In this document: in pieces, positions 8,481 through 18,130 of the stretch
Layout: each line of letters starts with the position of its first letter
Numbering within the stretch: position 1 is the first letter of the stretch
Program-made: the position numbers and the translations under genes
NCBI RefSeq assembly: GCF_905397275.1
Contig: NZ_CAJPUY010000014.1
Location: forward strand, 123,638 to 187,637
Length of the DNA stretch: 64,000 bases
Source: Cupriavidus yeoncheonensis
GTDB lineage: Bacteria > Pseudomonadota > Gammaproteobacteria > Burkholderiales > Burkholderiaceae
Reading direction: 5' to 3'
Notes under the pieces: model-generated
Seen by the model: only the letters and a program-made list of their open reading frames with translations
The model's database searches: none
Told to the model about the DNA's origin: nothing

Positions 8481-9503
8481 TCAGGGCCGGTGCAGCAGCT
8501 TGCGCAGCTCGACGAACACCATTTCGGGTTCGATGTCTTTCAGGCAGCGCAGGTGTCCCAGGGGACACTCGTGTTTGAGGCACGGACTGCATTCGAGTTG
8601 CAGCCACATGATACTCGCAGCCTGTGACAGGGGCGGCGTCTGGCGCGGATCGCTGGAGCCGAACACGGCCACCTGCGGCCGGTTCAGCGCGGCGGCGACG
8701 TGCATGAGGCCGGTATCGTTGCAGACCGCGGCCTCGGACAGCGCGAGCAGGTCGATGGCGTCGTCCAGCGAGGTCTGTCCGCACAGGTTGCGCACGAACG
8801 GTGCTTCGCGCGCGATCTCGGCGGCCGCGTCCGCGTCGGCAGCCGCGCCCAGCGTGATCATCTGTGCATACGGGTACGAGCGCCGCAGCATCTGCGCCAG
8901 CTTGGCGAAATGCGCCGCCGGCCAGCGCCGCGCGGGGCCGAAGCCGGCACCCGGGCAGAAGGCAATCAGGCGCGTCTGCGGCGGGATGCCGAAGCGCTCG
9001 GCGGTGGCGGCAATGCGGGTCGGGTCGGTGCGCAGGCGCGGCTCGGACAGTTCCGCCGGCGGCTTGGCGCCGGGCCGCAGCGCCAGGCGCGCGTAGTGCT
9101 CGGCCATGACCGGACGGCCGTTGCGCGGCGGGTTGGCATGGCTCACGTTCAGCATGCCGAAACGCGACTCGCCACGGTAGCCGACACGCAGCGGAATGCC
9201 GGCGAGCCACGGGATCAGCGCCGACTTGAGCGTGTCCGGCAGCACGTAGGCCATGTCGTAGCCTTCGTTCTTGAGCTGCTGGGCAAACATGAACCGCGCC
9301 GAGAGCTGCAGCTTGCCGTGCGTCAGGTCGCTCGGAAAGACCCTGCCCATTTCCGGCATGCGCGCCAGTACCGGGCCCACCCATTTGGGCGCAAGGGCGT
9401 CGATGACCAGCCGCGGATGGCGTGCCTTGAGCAGCGCCAGCAACGGTTGGGCCATCAGGGCGTCGCTGATCCGGTCGGGGGCGATGACGAGGGCTTTTTT
9501 CAT
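8481..9503 (-). CDS. waaF: ADP-heptose:LPS heptosyltransferase II (glycosyltransferase family 9)
   Basis: A 340-aa GT-9 enzyme that adds the second L,D-heptose to the LPS inner core on the cytoplasmic face of the inner membrane. Diagnostic stretches are MKKALVIAPDRISDALMAQP, GYRGESRFGMLN, FCPGAGFGPARRWP and the donor-binding VCNDTGLMHVAAALN, followed by VAVFGSSDPRQTPPL. Length and motifs fit WaaF better than WaaC. It is transcribed toward the NTF2-like gene and separated from the zinc-finger gene upstream by 112 bases. Confidence 0.9.
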   Translation of the reverse strand: MKKALVIAPDRISDALMAQPLLALLKARHPRLVIDALAPKWVGPVLARMPEMGRVFPSDLTHGKLQLSARFMFAQQLKNEGYDMAYVLPDTLKSALIPWLAGIPLRVGYRGESRFGMLNVSHANPPRNGRPVMAEHYARLALRPGAKPPAELSEPRLRTDPTRIAATAERFGIPPQTRLIAFCPGAGFGPARRWPAAHFAKLAQMLRRSYPYAQMITLGAAADADAAAEIAREAPFVRNLCGQTSLDDAIDLLALSEAAVCNDTGLMHVAAALNRPQVAVFGSSDPRQTPPLSQAASIMWLQLECSPCLKHECPLGHLRCLKDIEPEMVFVELRKLLHRP

Positions 9504-9615
9504 GAGTGGGGCGATGCTTGCCCGCGCTTCAGCGCGACGGGCGGAAACGTCGACGCTCCGAGGCGCCGACAGGCGGCCCGGAGCGTCGGGGTGCTGCGGG
9601 AGCGGCGCGGGCCGC

Positions 9616-9810
9616 TCAGTGGTGGCCCTTCAGCACGGTGCCCGGCTTGAGCTTATACACCGTGCCGCAGTACGGGCACTTGGCTTCGCCGGTATCCACC
9701 ACATCCAGGAAGACGCGCGGATGGTAGTTCCAGGCCGGCGTGTTGGCGGTGGGGCAGTGCAGCGGAATGTCTTCAGCGCCGATTTCAACGATGTTGGCGG
9801 TTTGCGTCAT
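9616..9810 (-). CDS. Small zinc-finger protein (zf-CHCC family)
   Basis: A 64-aa protein matching the zf-CHCC family (related to the NDUFS6 subunit of complex I). The zinc ligands are visible as HCPTAN, NYHPRVFLDV and AKCPYCGTVY. The bacterial function is not established. It sits upstream of waaF on the same strand and is divergent from the SNF2 helicase gene. Confidence 0.85.
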   Translation of the reverse strand: MTQTANIVEIGAEDIPLHCPTANTPAWNYHPRVFLDVVDTGEAKCPYCGTVYKLKPGTVLKGHH

Positions 9811-9994
9811 GGTGTTGCGGGGTGTCGTGCTTCGGATTGGGTCGGGCTGTCGCCATGCCGGCAAGGCCAGAGGGACGTCAGCCGTTTCTTGTCTGGTTTG
9901 CCGATTCCGCCGGATAGTCCGGCTTCGGCAATGCAGCATTGTAAGCTGCGGGGGCATGGGTGCCAACGCGGCAGACCGTGAAAGGCAGTCTAAA

Positions 9995-12900
9995 ATGCCC
10001 GCTTTCGCGTCGTTCTCCCCCAAAATTCCTCTCCCCGCACCCGTTCCCGTGCCATCCGTCATCCCTCCCGGCCCCGAAGCGGGCCCCGACAGCGGCTTGC
10101 CGGCCTGGCAGCAGGCGCTGGAAGCGCTGCAGGGGCTGGCGGGAGGCGCCACGGCCGCCGTCAACGCCCCCGATCGGCGCCTGCTGTGGGCGTTGACGCT
10201 GGATACCGACGGCGCCGTCGCCGCGATCGAGCCGCTGGAGCAGACGCGCGGCGCGCGCGGCTGGGGCAAGCCACGGCCGGCACCGCTGGCGCGCGTGGCC
10301 GAAGACGGACAGCTGCCGCCATGGGATGCGCGCGTCGCGCAAGCCATCCGGCGCGACCAGTCGCACAACCGGCGCTACGTGCTGGACCGGGCGGCAGCCA
10401 TCGTGGCGCTGGTCGGTCATCCGGCGGTCGTGCTGGCCCGGTCCCCGGAACAGGTGCTCGAGGTGATCGAAGGGGCGCCCGCGCTGGAGGCCGTGCACAC
10501 CGACGGCCGCTATGTGCTGCGGATCTATCCTCCGCTGCGCGAAGCGCCCGCTATGGACGCCTTCCTGCCGGCAGCGGCACGCCAGGATGCCGAGGCCCTG
10601 CGACAGGTCACGGTGCTGCGCGATGGTCCGCAGCGGCTGCGCGTGATCCGTCTCACGCCGGCGCAACAAGGGGCGGCCCGGCTGATTGCCGACGGCCTGG
10701 CTATCCCCGAAGCCGGCCGCGCGCAGCTGGACCGCACGCTGCGCGCGCTGGCCGGGCATTTCCAGGTCGAGGCGGACCCCACCGGCGCCGTGCGCGAACT
10801 GGAGCCCGAATCGCGCCTGCGCGCCGAAGTGGCGCCGCATGGCCGGGGCATCGCCTTGCGGCTGGTGGTCACGCCGCTGGGCCCGCTCGGGCCGCGCCTG
10901 GCGCCGGGCGCGGGACGCGAGCGGCTGATGGCCAACGTGCGTGGCGAAACGCTGGCCGCGCAGCGCGACCTGGAAGCGGAACTGGCACACGTGGCCGAGG
11001 TATTCGCCGAACTGCCCTTCCTGGTGCCGCTGGCTCCGCCCGGCGGCGAGCACAACTGGGTGCTCGACGATCCCGAAGACGCGCTGGCCGTCGTGGAAGC
11101 GCTGCCGCGCCTGCCCGGCGTGCAGGCGCTGGAGTGGCCGCGCGGCAAGGAGATGCGCGTGGTGGCCGCCGACCTGCCGCAGCTCAGCGTCACCGTCGAA
11201 ACCCGCAATGCCTGGTACCGGCTGGTGGGCGAACTGCGCGTGGCCGAGGGCCTGGTGCTCGAACTCGCCAAGCTGATCGACTGGACCGGCAGCCACGCCG
11301 GCCGCTTCGTGCCGATGGGGCAGGGCGTGTACGTCGCGCTCACGCGCACGCTGCGCGGCCGCTTGCGCGACCTGGCCAGCGTGGCCGACCGTGTGCCCGA
11401 CGGCATCCGCGTGCCGCTGATGGCCGCGCCGTGGCTCGACGATGTGCTGGCCGGCGCGGGCATCGATCCCGATGCGCATTTCCGCCTGCGGCTCGCCCGG
11501 CTGCGCGCCGCGCGCGAGACCGACATCGCCGTGCCGGCCAACCTCGTTGCGGAACTGCGCCCCTACCAGCATGACGGCTTCCGCTGGGCCATGACGCTGG
11601 CCGCGGCCGGGCTCGGTGCCTGCCTGGCCGACGACATGGGCCTGGGCAAGACGCTGCAGGCACTGGCGGTGCTGCTGGCCCGCGCGGGCGGCGGTGCGGG
11701 CCTGGTGGTCGCACCGACCTCGGTCTGCGGCAACTGGGCCGCCGAGGCGCGGCGTTTCGCGCCGACGCTGAACGTGCACGTCTATGCCGAAGGCGAGCGG
11801 GAGACCATGCTCGCGCAGGCGGGGGCGGGCGATCTGGTCATCGTCTCCTACACGCTGCTGCAGCAGGCGCATCAGGCCTTCTGCGCGCGCGAATGGCACA
11901 CCGTCGTGGCCGACGAGGCGCAGGCCATCAAGAATGCCGCATCCCGCCGCGCGCGGGCGCTGTTCGACCTGCCCTCGGGTTTTCGCATGGCGCTGTCCGG
12001 CACGCCCGTGGAAAACCGGCTGGCCGAACTCTGGTCGGTGATGCGCTTCTGCAACCCTGGCCTGCTCGGATCGCTGGCCCGCTTCAACGAGCATTTCGCC
12101 AACCCGATCGAGCGCAGCGGCGCACGTGAAGTCCGGCAGCGGCTGCGGCGCATGATCGCGCCATTCGTGCTGCGCCGGACCAAGGCGCAGGTGCTCGACG
12201 ATCTGCCGGCGCGCACCGAGCTGGTCATCCGCGTGGAGCCGGAGCCGGTGGAGGCCGCACATTACGAAGCGCTGCGCCGCCAGGCGCAGTCCGAAGCCGA
12301 AGCCGCGCTGGCACGTGCCGAAGCCGCGCGCAAGGCCACGCGCGGCGCACCGGAAGGGGCGCGCGCCAGGGCCATCGCGCAGGCACAGTTCCAGGCGCAG
12401 GCGCGCATCCACGTGCTGGCGCAACTGATGCGGCTGCGCCGCGCGGCCTGCGATGCGCGGCTGGTCACGCCCGAGATCGGACAGGAGGGCGCCAAGCTGC
12501 GGACCTTCGTCGAGCTTGCCGGCGAACTCGCGGCCAACGGGCACAAGGTGCTGGTGTTCAGCCAGTTCGTGGACTTCCTGCGCCTGCTCAGGCAGGGTCT
12601 GGAGCGCGCGGGCCTGGCGCTCCAGTACCTGGACGGCGCCACGCCGGCCGCGGAGCGTACCCGGCGCGTGGCGGCCTTCCAGGCGGGCGAGGGCGATGTG
12701 TTCCTGATCAGCCTGAAGGCCGGCGGTTTCGGCCTGAACCTGACCGCTGCCGACTACGTGATCATTGCCGACCCGTGGTGGAACCCCGCCGCCGAGGACC
12801 AGGCCATGGGCCGCGCCCACCGCATTGGCCAGGTGCGTCCCGTCACGGTGTACCGGCTGATCACGGCGGGGACGATCGAAGAGCGCATTGTCGAGTTGCA

Positions 12901-13015
12901 CAAGGACAAGGGCGCGCTGGCCGACGGCGTGCTGGAAGCCGGCGAGGAAGGCGTTGCCGGCATCGGCGCGCCACTGCCGGACGTGGATGAGCTGGTCGGA
13001 CTGCTGCGGCGCTGA
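9995..13015 (+). CDS. SNF2-family DEAD/DEAH-box helicase
   Basis: A 1006-aa protein with an N-terminal region of about 530 residues of no clear fold and a C-terminal SNF2-type ATPase. Walker A is in DDMGLGKTLQALAVLL near residue 548, the Walker B/DEAH equivalent is ADEAQAIKN near 640, and motifs V/VI appear as SLKAGGFGLNLTAADYV and DQAMGRAHRIGQ. It should translocate on double-stranded DNA and remodel protein-DNA or polymerase-DNA complexes (compare RapA), but the target is unknown. The start at 9995 has an AAGG-type ribosome site 9 bases upstream; another in-frame ATG lies at 9956. A small hairpin follows the stop at 13036-13052. Confidence 0.9.
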   Translation: MPAFASFSPKIPLPAPVPVPSVIPPGPEAGPDSGLPAWQQALEALQGLAGGATAAVNAPDRRLLWALTLDTDGAVAAIEPLEQTRGARGWGKPRPAPLARVAEDGQLPPWDARVAQAIRRDQSHNRRYVLDRAAAIVALVGHPAVVLARSPEQVLEVIEGAPALEAVHTDGRYVLRIYPPLREAPAMDAFLPAAARQDAEALRQVTVLRDGPQRLRVIRLTPAQQGAARLIADGLAIPEAGRAQLDRTLRALAGHFQVEADPTGAVRELEPESRLRAEVAPHGRGIALRLVVTPLGPLGPRLAPGAGRERLMANVRGETLAAQRDLEAELAHVAEVFAELPFLVPLAPPGGEHNWVLDDPEDALAVVEALPRLPGVQALEWPRGKEMRVVAADLPQLSVTVETRNAWYRLVGELRVAEGLVLELAKLIDWTGSHAGRFVPMGQGVYVALTRTLRGRLRDLASVADRVPDGIRVPLMAAPWLDDVLAGAGIDPDAHFRLRLARLRAARETDIAVPANLVAELRPYQHDGFRWAMTLAAAGLGACLADDMGLGKTLQALAVLLARAGGGAGLVVAPTSVCGNWAAEARRFAPTLNVHVYAEGERETMLAQAGAGDLVIVSYTLLQQAHQAFCAREWHTVVADEAQAIKNAASRRARALFDLPSGFRMALSGTPVENRLAELWSVMRFCNPGLLGSLARFNEHFANPIERSGAREVRQRLRRMIAPFVLRRTKAQVLDDLPARTELVIRVEPEPVEAAHYEALRRQAQSEAEAALARAEAARKATRGAPEGARARAIAQAQFQAQARIHVLAQLMRLRRAACDARLVTPEIGQEGAKLRTFVELAGELAANGHKVLVFSQFVDFLRLLRQGLERAGLALQYLDGATPAAERTRRVAAFQAGEGDVFLISLKAGGFGLNLTAADYVIIADPWWNPAAEDQAMGRAHRIGQVRPVTVYRLITAGTIEERIVELHKDKGALADGVLEAGEEGVAGIGAPLPDVDELVGLLRR

Positions 13016-13035
13016 ATGTTGCTGCGGCACGACCA

Positions 13036-13052
13036 TATGCCGGCACGGCATA
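13036..13052 (+). terminator. Weak hairpin after the helicase gene
   Basis: Inverted repeat TATGCCG (13036-13042) and CGGCATA (13046-13052) with a 3-nt loop, 20 bases past the helicase stop. There is no T-run, so terminator activity is doubtful. Confidence 0.3.
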
Positions 13053-13196
13053 CCTTCAAGTGAACTCGGTCGTTTGGTTTTGGCCCGAACATTGCTATCG
13101 TGTGACCTTCGGTCCGGGGCGCCAAGACCCTGGCTCGTGACGGCGTCGCCCCGGTTCCGGCGCCCTTGTCATTCCTTTCCTTCGACGGTGCCCCCT

Positions 13197-14201
13197 ATGT
13201 CCCGCCTGCCCTTGCGCTTCTCGTTCCGCTCCGCCCTCCAGCTGACCGCCGGCCTGGCCGCAGCCTGCGCCATTGCCGCGCCCGCACAGGCGCAAGGCGA
13301 ATGGCCGAACCAGCCGGTGACGATCCTGATGGGTTTCACCGCCGGCTCGGGCGTGGACATGGTGGGCCGCACGCTGCAGGAATCGCTGCAGAAGTCGCTC
13401 AAGACCACCATCATCTACGACTACCGTCCGGGCGCCGGCGGCAACGTGGCCTCGGAAGTCGTGGCCCATGCCAGGCCCGATGGCTACACGCTGCTGCTGG
13501 GTACGGCCGCCACGCACGGCATCAACCCGGCGCTGTACAAGAGCCTGCCGTTCGATGCCGACGCCGATTTCACGCCGATCGCACCGCTGGTGGAAGTTTC
13601 CAACGTGCTGACCATCAACCCGGCCGTGATCGACGTGAAGTCGGTCAGGGAATTCATCGAGAAGGTCAAGGCCAGCCCGGGCAAGTACAACTACGCGTCC
13701 ACGGGCAATGGCACCGGCACCCACCTGGCATTCGCCGAATTCAATGCGCGCGCCGGCCTCGACATGGTCCACGTCCCGTACAAGGGCGGCCCCGATGCGC
13801 TGCAGGCCGTGCTCAAGGGCGAGGTCTGCTGCATCTTCAACCAGGTCCAGAGCGTGCTGCCGCAATATCGCGCGGGCAAGGTACGCCTGCTCGGCGTGAC
13901 CACGGGCAAGCGCGTGCCGGTGGTGCCGGAAGTGCCGACCATTGCCGAAAGCGGGCTGGCCGGCTTCAACAGCACCATCTGGTTCGGCTTCTTCGGGCCG
14001 AAGGGGCTGGACCCGAAGATATCGCGCAAGATCAACGACGCGGTGAAGGTCGCGCTGGAAACGCCGGCCATCCGCCAGAAGCTGATCGACGCGGGCAATT
14101 CGCCGCGCGTGGAAAGCGTGGATCAGTTCCGTGCGACGGTGAAGGCGGACCGGCAGAAGTGGGCGGGGGTGGTGAAGACGGTGGGGGCTTCGATCGATTG
14201 A
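13197..14201 (+). CDS. Bug-family tripartite tricarboxylate transporter receptor
   Basis: A 334-aa periplasmic solute receptor. The signal peptide spans about residues 1-33, ending AAPAQAQ. The mature protein starts EWPNQPVTILMGFTAGSGVD, the usual Bug ligand-loop pattern, with PGAGGNVASEVVAHA and PDGYTLLLGT following. Bug receptors bind carboxylates such as citrate or amino-acid derivatives and are very abundant in Burkholderiales. No TctA or TctB membrane gene lies nearby, so this is an orphan receptor and the ligand is unknown. Unusual detail: adjacent cysteines in GEVCCIFNQVQ. Confidence 0.85.
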   Translation: MSRLPLRFSFRSALQLTAGLAAACAIAAPAQAQGEWPNQPVTILMGFTAGSGVDMVGRTLQESLQKSLKTTIIYDYRPGAGGNVASEVVAHARPDGYTLLLGTAATHGINPALYKSLPFDADADFTPIAPLVEVSNVLTINPAVIDVKSVREFIEKVKASPGKYNYASTGNGTGTHLAFAEFNARAGLDMVHVPYKGGPDALQAVLKGEVCCIFNQVQSVLPQYRAGKVRLLGVTTGKRVPVVPEVPTIAESGLAGFNSTIWFGFFGPKGLDPKISRKINDAVKVALETPAIRQKLIDAGNSPRVESVDQFRATVKADRQKWAGVVKTVGASID

Positions 14202-14218
14202 TCGGAGGTTGAAGTGCA

Positions 14219-14242
14219 CGCGCCCGCAAAGATGCGGGCGCG
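14219..14242. terminator. Hairpin between convergent Bug receptor and sua5 genes
   Basis: Perfect 9-bp stem CGCGCCCGC (14219-14227) and GCGGGCGCG (14234-14242) with loop AAAGAT, placed between two convergent genes. It can fold on either strand. The T-run is poor, so it is a probable rather than certain bidirectional terminator. Confidence 0.5.
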
Positions 14243-14293
14243 CTTGGAATTTCCTCAGGGGCGGGGCGCTTCAGGCCCTATCCCCCTATCCCG

Positions 14294-15280
14294 CTAGCCC
14301 CCGAACGCCGCGGCCGCACGCTGCAGCCGGTCCCGCACACCAGCCCATTCATGCCCTTCCGGCAGCGGCTCGAACACCAGCCGCGTGTAGCCCTGCTTGT
14401 CGAGCGTGCGCAGCAGGCGATACAGCTCGCGCGCATAGGAGGTGGCATCCGCAGGCGCCTGTACCCAGGTGCAGCGCGCATCGTCGACCGGCGCGCGCCC
14501 CACCCATGCCAAGCGCACATCGGCGGCAAGCAAGGGCAGTTGTGCCGCCAGTTCGGCCGCATCGGCCAGCACCAGCGGGGTATGCGGCGCGTAGTGGGCC
14601 TTGAGCGTGCCCGAGGCGCGCGGCGCGGCGGCGTCGGGAGGCAAGGGCGCTTCGCCGAGCACCTTCGCCATCATCGCCGGCGTGATCGCGCCCGGGCGCA
14701 GCAGCACCGGGCCGATGCCCTGGTCCAGCCGCGACAGGTCGACGATCGTCGATTCGATCCCCACTTCCACGCCATCGCCTTCGAGGACATAGACCGCATC
14801 GCCGAACTCGTCGCGCACATGCTGAGCCGTGGTCGGGCTGACCTGGCCGAACTTGTTGGCCGAGGGCGCGGCAATGCCGCCACGGCCGCGCTTGAAGCGC
14901 GACAGCAGCGCCTGCGCAACGGGATGCGAGGGGCAGCGCAGGCCAATGCTGTCCTGGCCGCCGGCGACTGCCGGGTGGATGTGCGAGGCACGCTTGAGGA
15001 TCAGCGTGAGCGGGCCGGGCCAGAACGCTTCGATCAGCTGGTTCGCCGCGTCCGGCACCTCGTCGACCCAGTAGCCGATGTCGGCGCCGTCCACCACATG
15101 CACGATGACCGGGTGGTTCGACGGCCGCCCCTTGAGCGCGAAGATGCGCGCCACGGCTTGCGGGTTCTCGGCGTCGGCGCCGAGCCCGTAAACGGTTTCA
15201 GTGGGAAAGGCGACCAGCTGGCCGGCCTCCAGCAGGCGGACCGCTTCGTCCAGTTCGGCGGCCGTGGGCATGCGCGACAT
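14294..15280 (-). CDS. L-threonylcarbamoyladenylate synthase (Sua5 type)
   Basis: A 328-aa Sua5/YrdC enzyme. It makes threonylcarbamoyl-AMP from threonine, bicarbonate and ATP for the t6A modification of ANN-decoding tRNAs. The YrdC domain occupies residues 1-200 (FPTETVYGLGADA, KGRPSNHPVIVHV, SIGLRCPSHP, SANKFGQVSPTTA). A C-terminal Sua5 domain follows, making it the long form rather than TsaC. TsaE, which acts later in the same pathway, is encoded at 49462-49995. It is last in the minus-strand block, 39 bases after purK. Confidence 0.92.
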   Translation of the reverse strand: MSRMPTAAELDEAVRLLEAGQLVAFPTETVYGLGADAENPQAVARIFALKGRPSNHPVIVHVVDGADIGYWVDEVPDAANQLIEAFWPGPLTLILKRASHIHPAVAGGQDSIGLRCPSHPVAQALLSRFKRGRGGIAAPSANKFGQVSPTTAQHVRDEFGDAVYVLEGDGVEVGIESTIVDLSRLDQGIGPVLLRPGAITPAMMAKVLGEAPLPPDAAAPRASGTLKAHYAPHTPLVLADAAELAAQLPLLAADVRLAWVGRAPVDDARCTWVQAPADATSYARELYRLLRTLDKQGYTRLVFEPLPEGHEWAGVRDRLQRAAAAFGG

Positions 15281-15319
15281 CGTGTTCCTCGAGGCTGGCG
15301 TGGCAGTGTTGCGGAGAGT

Positions 15320-16564
15320 TCAGAGCGGGATGTGCAGCGCCTGCTCGGCCACCTGGAATGCCTGCTCCGCGGCCTCGGCGTTTTCGCCGATGCAGTTCAC
15401 ATGGCCCATCTTGCGCGACGGGCGCGCATCGCTCTTGCCGTACAGGTGCAGCTTGGCGCCGCGCTGGGCCAGGACTTCATCCCATGCCGGCGTGCGCTCC
15501 AGGCCGAACTCGAACCACACGTCGCCAAGCAGGTTCAGCATCTTGCCGGCCGAATGCTGGCGCGTGCTGCCCAGCGGCAGGCGGGCCATGGCGCGCACCT
15601 GCTGCTCGAACTGGCTGGTCTCGCACGCATCCATGGTGATGTGGCCGGAGTTGTGCGGGCGCGGCGCCATTTCGTTGGCGATCAGCGAGCCGTCGGTGAG
15701 CACGAAGAATTCGATGCACAGCACGCCCACATAGCCCATCTCGGTGGCGATGGTGGCGGCGGCGGCGCGGGCGCGCTCGGCGATGTCGGCCGACACGCTG
15801 GTGGACGGCATCGTCGTCGAGAACAGGATGCCGTCGCGGTGCACGTTCTCGGCCAACGGCCAGGTCGCGGTGCTGCCATCGGCGGCCCGCGCGGCCAGCA
15901 CCGAGACCTCGTAGGCCAGCGGCAGCATCTGCTCGAGCACGCACGGCACGTGCTGCATGGCCTTCCATGCGGCGCGCACGTCGTCGCGCGTCTTCACGCG
16001 GGCCTGGCCCTTGCCGTCGTAGCCCATGCGGGCGGTCTTGAGGATGCCGGGCAGGACCGTGTCGGGCAGCTGGTCCACGTCCGCATCGTGCTGGATGACC
16101 CAGTGCGGGGCGGTCGGCACGCCGGTGCGCTCCGCGCACGAGGCAAAGAACTTCTTCTCGCCGATGCGGTTCTGCGCGATCGACACGCAGTAGCCGCGCG
16201 GCGCGACAAACGAGCCGAGCTGTTCCAGCCGGTCCAGCGACAGCGACGGCACGTTCTCGAATTCGGTGCTGACGGCCTGGCACAGCCTGGCCATCTCGGA
16301 GAGCGCTGCCTCATCAGTGTAAGGCGCGCAGATATGCCTGTCGGCCACGGAACCGGCAGGGCTGTCCTGGTCCGGGTCGAGCACGCAGACGCGATAGCCC
16401 ATGGCCTGCGCCGCATGCGTGAACATGCGGCCAAGCTGACCGCCGCCGAGCATGCCGAGCCAGGCGCCGGGCAGGATGGGCGCGCTGGGGTTGTCGACGC
16501 CGAACTCGGCGCGCGACTCCGGCGTGTGGGCTTCGGAGAGGTAGGGATGGATATCGGTCGGCAT
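15320..16564 (-). CDS. purK: 5-(carboxyamino)imidazole ribonucleotide synthase PurK
   Basis: A 414-aa ATP-grasp enzyme converting AIR, ATP and bicarbonate to N5-CAIR in de novo purine synthesis. The N-terminal Rossmann part has [17 protein letters not shown], and the ATP-grasp core includes [14 protein letters not shown] and the metal-binding [13 protein letters not shown]. About 30 extra residues precede the usual PurK start. It lies 41 bases downstream of purE on the same strand, and the two enzymes act consecutively. Confidence 0.95.
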   Translation of the reverse strand: MPTDIHPYLSEAHTPESRAEFGVDNPSAPILPGAWLGMLGGGQLGRMFTHAAQAMGYRVCVLDPDQDSPAGSVADRHICAPYTDEAALSEMARLCQAVSTEFENVPSLSLDRLEQLGSFVAPRGYCVSIAQNRIGEKKFFASCAERTGVPTAPHWVIQHDADVDQLPDTVLPGILKTARMGYDGKGQARVKTRDDVRAAWKAMQHVPCVLEQMLPLAYEVSVLAARAADGSTATWPLAENVHRDGILFSTTMPSTSVSADIAERARAAAATIATEMGYVGVLCIEFFVLTDGSLIANEMAPRPHNSGHITMDACETSQFEQQVRAMARLPLGSTRQHSAGKMLNLLGDVWFEFGLERTPAWDEVLAQRGAKLHLYGKSDARPSRKMGHVNCIGENAEAAEQAFQVAEQALHIPL

Positions 16565-16605
16565 TGCTCGGTTCCGTGGTTTCCGGGAGGGTTACGGCGC
16601 GGTGA

Positions 16606-17103
16606 TTACAGCGGCAGCGTCATGGCGCGGGCAGCCTCGGTCTGCTTCGCGCGGAACGCTTCCAGCGCGCTGGCCAGCGCTTCGTCGGTGGTGGCCAGCG
16701 TGGCGATGGCGTGCAGCGCCGCGTTGGCGGCACCGGCTTCGCCGATCGCGAACGTTGCCACCGGCACGCCCTTGGGCATCTGCACGATCGACAGCAGCGA
16801 GTCCTCGCCGCGCAGGTACTTGGACGGCACCGGCACGCCGAACACCGGCACGATGGTCTTGGCGGCGATCATGCCCGGCAGGTGCGCGGCACCGCCGGCA
16901 CCGGCGATGATCGCGCGGATGCCGCGGCCACGCGCGGTCTCGGCATAGCGGAACATGTCGTCGGCCATGCGGTGCGCCGAAACGACCTGCGCCTCGAACG
17001 GCACGCCGAAGTCCTTCAGCATGGCCACCGCGTGCTGCATCACGTCCCAGTCGGAACTGCTGCCCATCACGACGCCGACGAGCGGCTTGTCTTGCTTGCT
17101 CAC
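16606..17103 (-). CDS. purE: 5-(carboxyamino)imidazole ribonucleotide mutase PurE
   Basis: A 165-aa class I PurE that isomerises N5-CAIR to CAIR. The substrate loop [14 protein letters not shown] and the catalytic region [13 protein letters not shown], then [15 protein letters not shown], are intact. The start is GTG at 17103, supported by GGAGG 7 bases upstream on the minus strand. It lies between purC (16 bases upstream) and purK. Confidence 0.95.
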   Translation of the reverse strand: MSKQDKPLVGVVMGSSSDWDVMQHAVAMLKDFGVPFEAQVVSAHRMADDMFRYAETARGRGIRAIIAGAGGAAHLPGMIAAKTIVPVFGVPVPSKYLRGEDSLLSIVQMPKGVPVATFAIGEAGAANAALHAIATLATTDEALASALEAFRAKQTEAARAMTLPL

Positions 17104-17119
17104 GTCCTGTCCTCCGGGC

Positions 17120-18028
17120 TTACTGCAATGCTTCGCCCGTCAGGCGCGTCAGCGCTTCACGGTACTTGGCGGCGGTCTTCTCGATCACGTCGTCGGGCAG
17201 CTTCGGCGCCGGCGCGGTCTTCGGCCACGGCTTGCCGTCGATGCGCACGGCTTCCAGCCAGTCGCGCACGAACTGCTTGTCGAACGACGGCGGGTTGGTG
17301 CCGACCTGGTACGAATCGGCCGGCCAGAAGCGCGACGAATCGGCGGTCAGCACTTCGTCCATCAGCGTGAGGGTGCCGTTCTCGTCCAGGCCGAACTCGA
17401 ACTTGGTGTCGGCGATGATGATGCCGCGCGTGGCGGCGTATTCGGCGGCTTCCTTGTACAGGCGGATCGAGATCTCGCGCATCTGGCGGGCCAGCGCCAC
17501 GCCGATGCGCTCCTCGACTTCGCCGAACGAGATGTTCTCGTCGTGCTCGCCCATCTCGGCCTTGGCGGCCGGGGTGAAGATCGGCTCGGGCAGCTTCTGC
17601 GCATTCTGCAGGCCGGCCGGCAGTTCGATGCCGCACACCTTGCCGGTCGCCTGGTAGTCCTTCCAGCCGCTGCCGGCCAGGTAGCCGCGCACCACGGCTT
17701 CCACCAGGATCGGCTTCAGGCGCTTGACCACCACGGCGCGGCCCTGCACCTGCGCGACTTCCTCGGCCTTCACCACGGTTTCCGCGGCGACATCGGTCTC
17801 GTGGTTCGGCACGATATGCGCGAGCTTGCGGAACCAGAAGTTCGCCATCTGGTTCAGCACGCGGCCCTTGTCGGGGATCGGCTCGCCCATGATGACGTCG
17901 AAGGCGGACAGGCGGTCGGTGGTGACGATCAGCAGCTTGTCTTCGCCGACGGCGTAGTTGTCGCGCACCTTGCCGTGGCCGAGCAGCGGCAGCGATTGGA
18001 TGGAGGACTGGTAGAGAGCGTTAGGCAT
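17120..18028 (-). CDS. purC: SAICAR synthase PurC
   Basis: A 302-aa phosphoribosylaminoimidazole-succinocarboxamide synthase joining CAIR with aspartate. Motifs include [52 protein letters not shown] and [16 protein letters not shown]. The length fits the long (about 300-aa) form rather than the 237-aa E. coli form. It is first of the purCEK-sua5 run, 102 bases downstream of fba, with a hairpin in that gap. Confidence 0.95.
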   Translation of the reverse strand: MPNALYQSSIQSLPLLGHGKVRDNYAVGEDKLLIVTTDRLSAFDVIMGEPIPDKGRVLNQMANFWFRKLAHIVPNHETDVAAETVVKAEEVAQVQGRAVVVKRLKPILVEAVVRGYLAGSGWKDYQATGKVCGIELPAGLQNAQKLPEPIFTPAAKAEMGEHDENISFGEVEERIGVALARQMREISIRLYKEAAEYAATRGIIIADTKFEFGLDENGTLTLMDEVLTADSSRFWPADSYQVGTNPPSFDKQFVRDWLEAVRIDGKPWPKTAPAPKLPDDVIEKTAAKYREALTRLTGEALQ

Positions 18029-18094
18029 GGTGGTTCCGATAAAACGGCGAAGCCGCCGGGCACTGAATGCTGCCGCGGCGGCCGGAACGTCAAA

Positions 18095-18120
18095 CCGCCA
18101 TCCGCGTCCGCGGATGGCGG
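18095..18120 (-). terminator. Strong hairpin between fba and purC
   Basis: Perfect 12-bp inverted repeat (CCGCCATCCGCG at 18095-18106, its complement at 18109-18120), 10 bases past the fba stop. Only TTT follows on the minus strand. It could be a partial terminator or an mRNA-stabilising 3' end separating glycolytic and purine genes. Confidence 0.5.
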
Positions 18121-18130
18121 TCAGGGGACA

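Noticed and set aside
9878..13051. A minus-strand open frame of over 1000 codons
   Set aside because: Antisense to the SNF2 helicase, whose ATPase motifs are on the plus strand.
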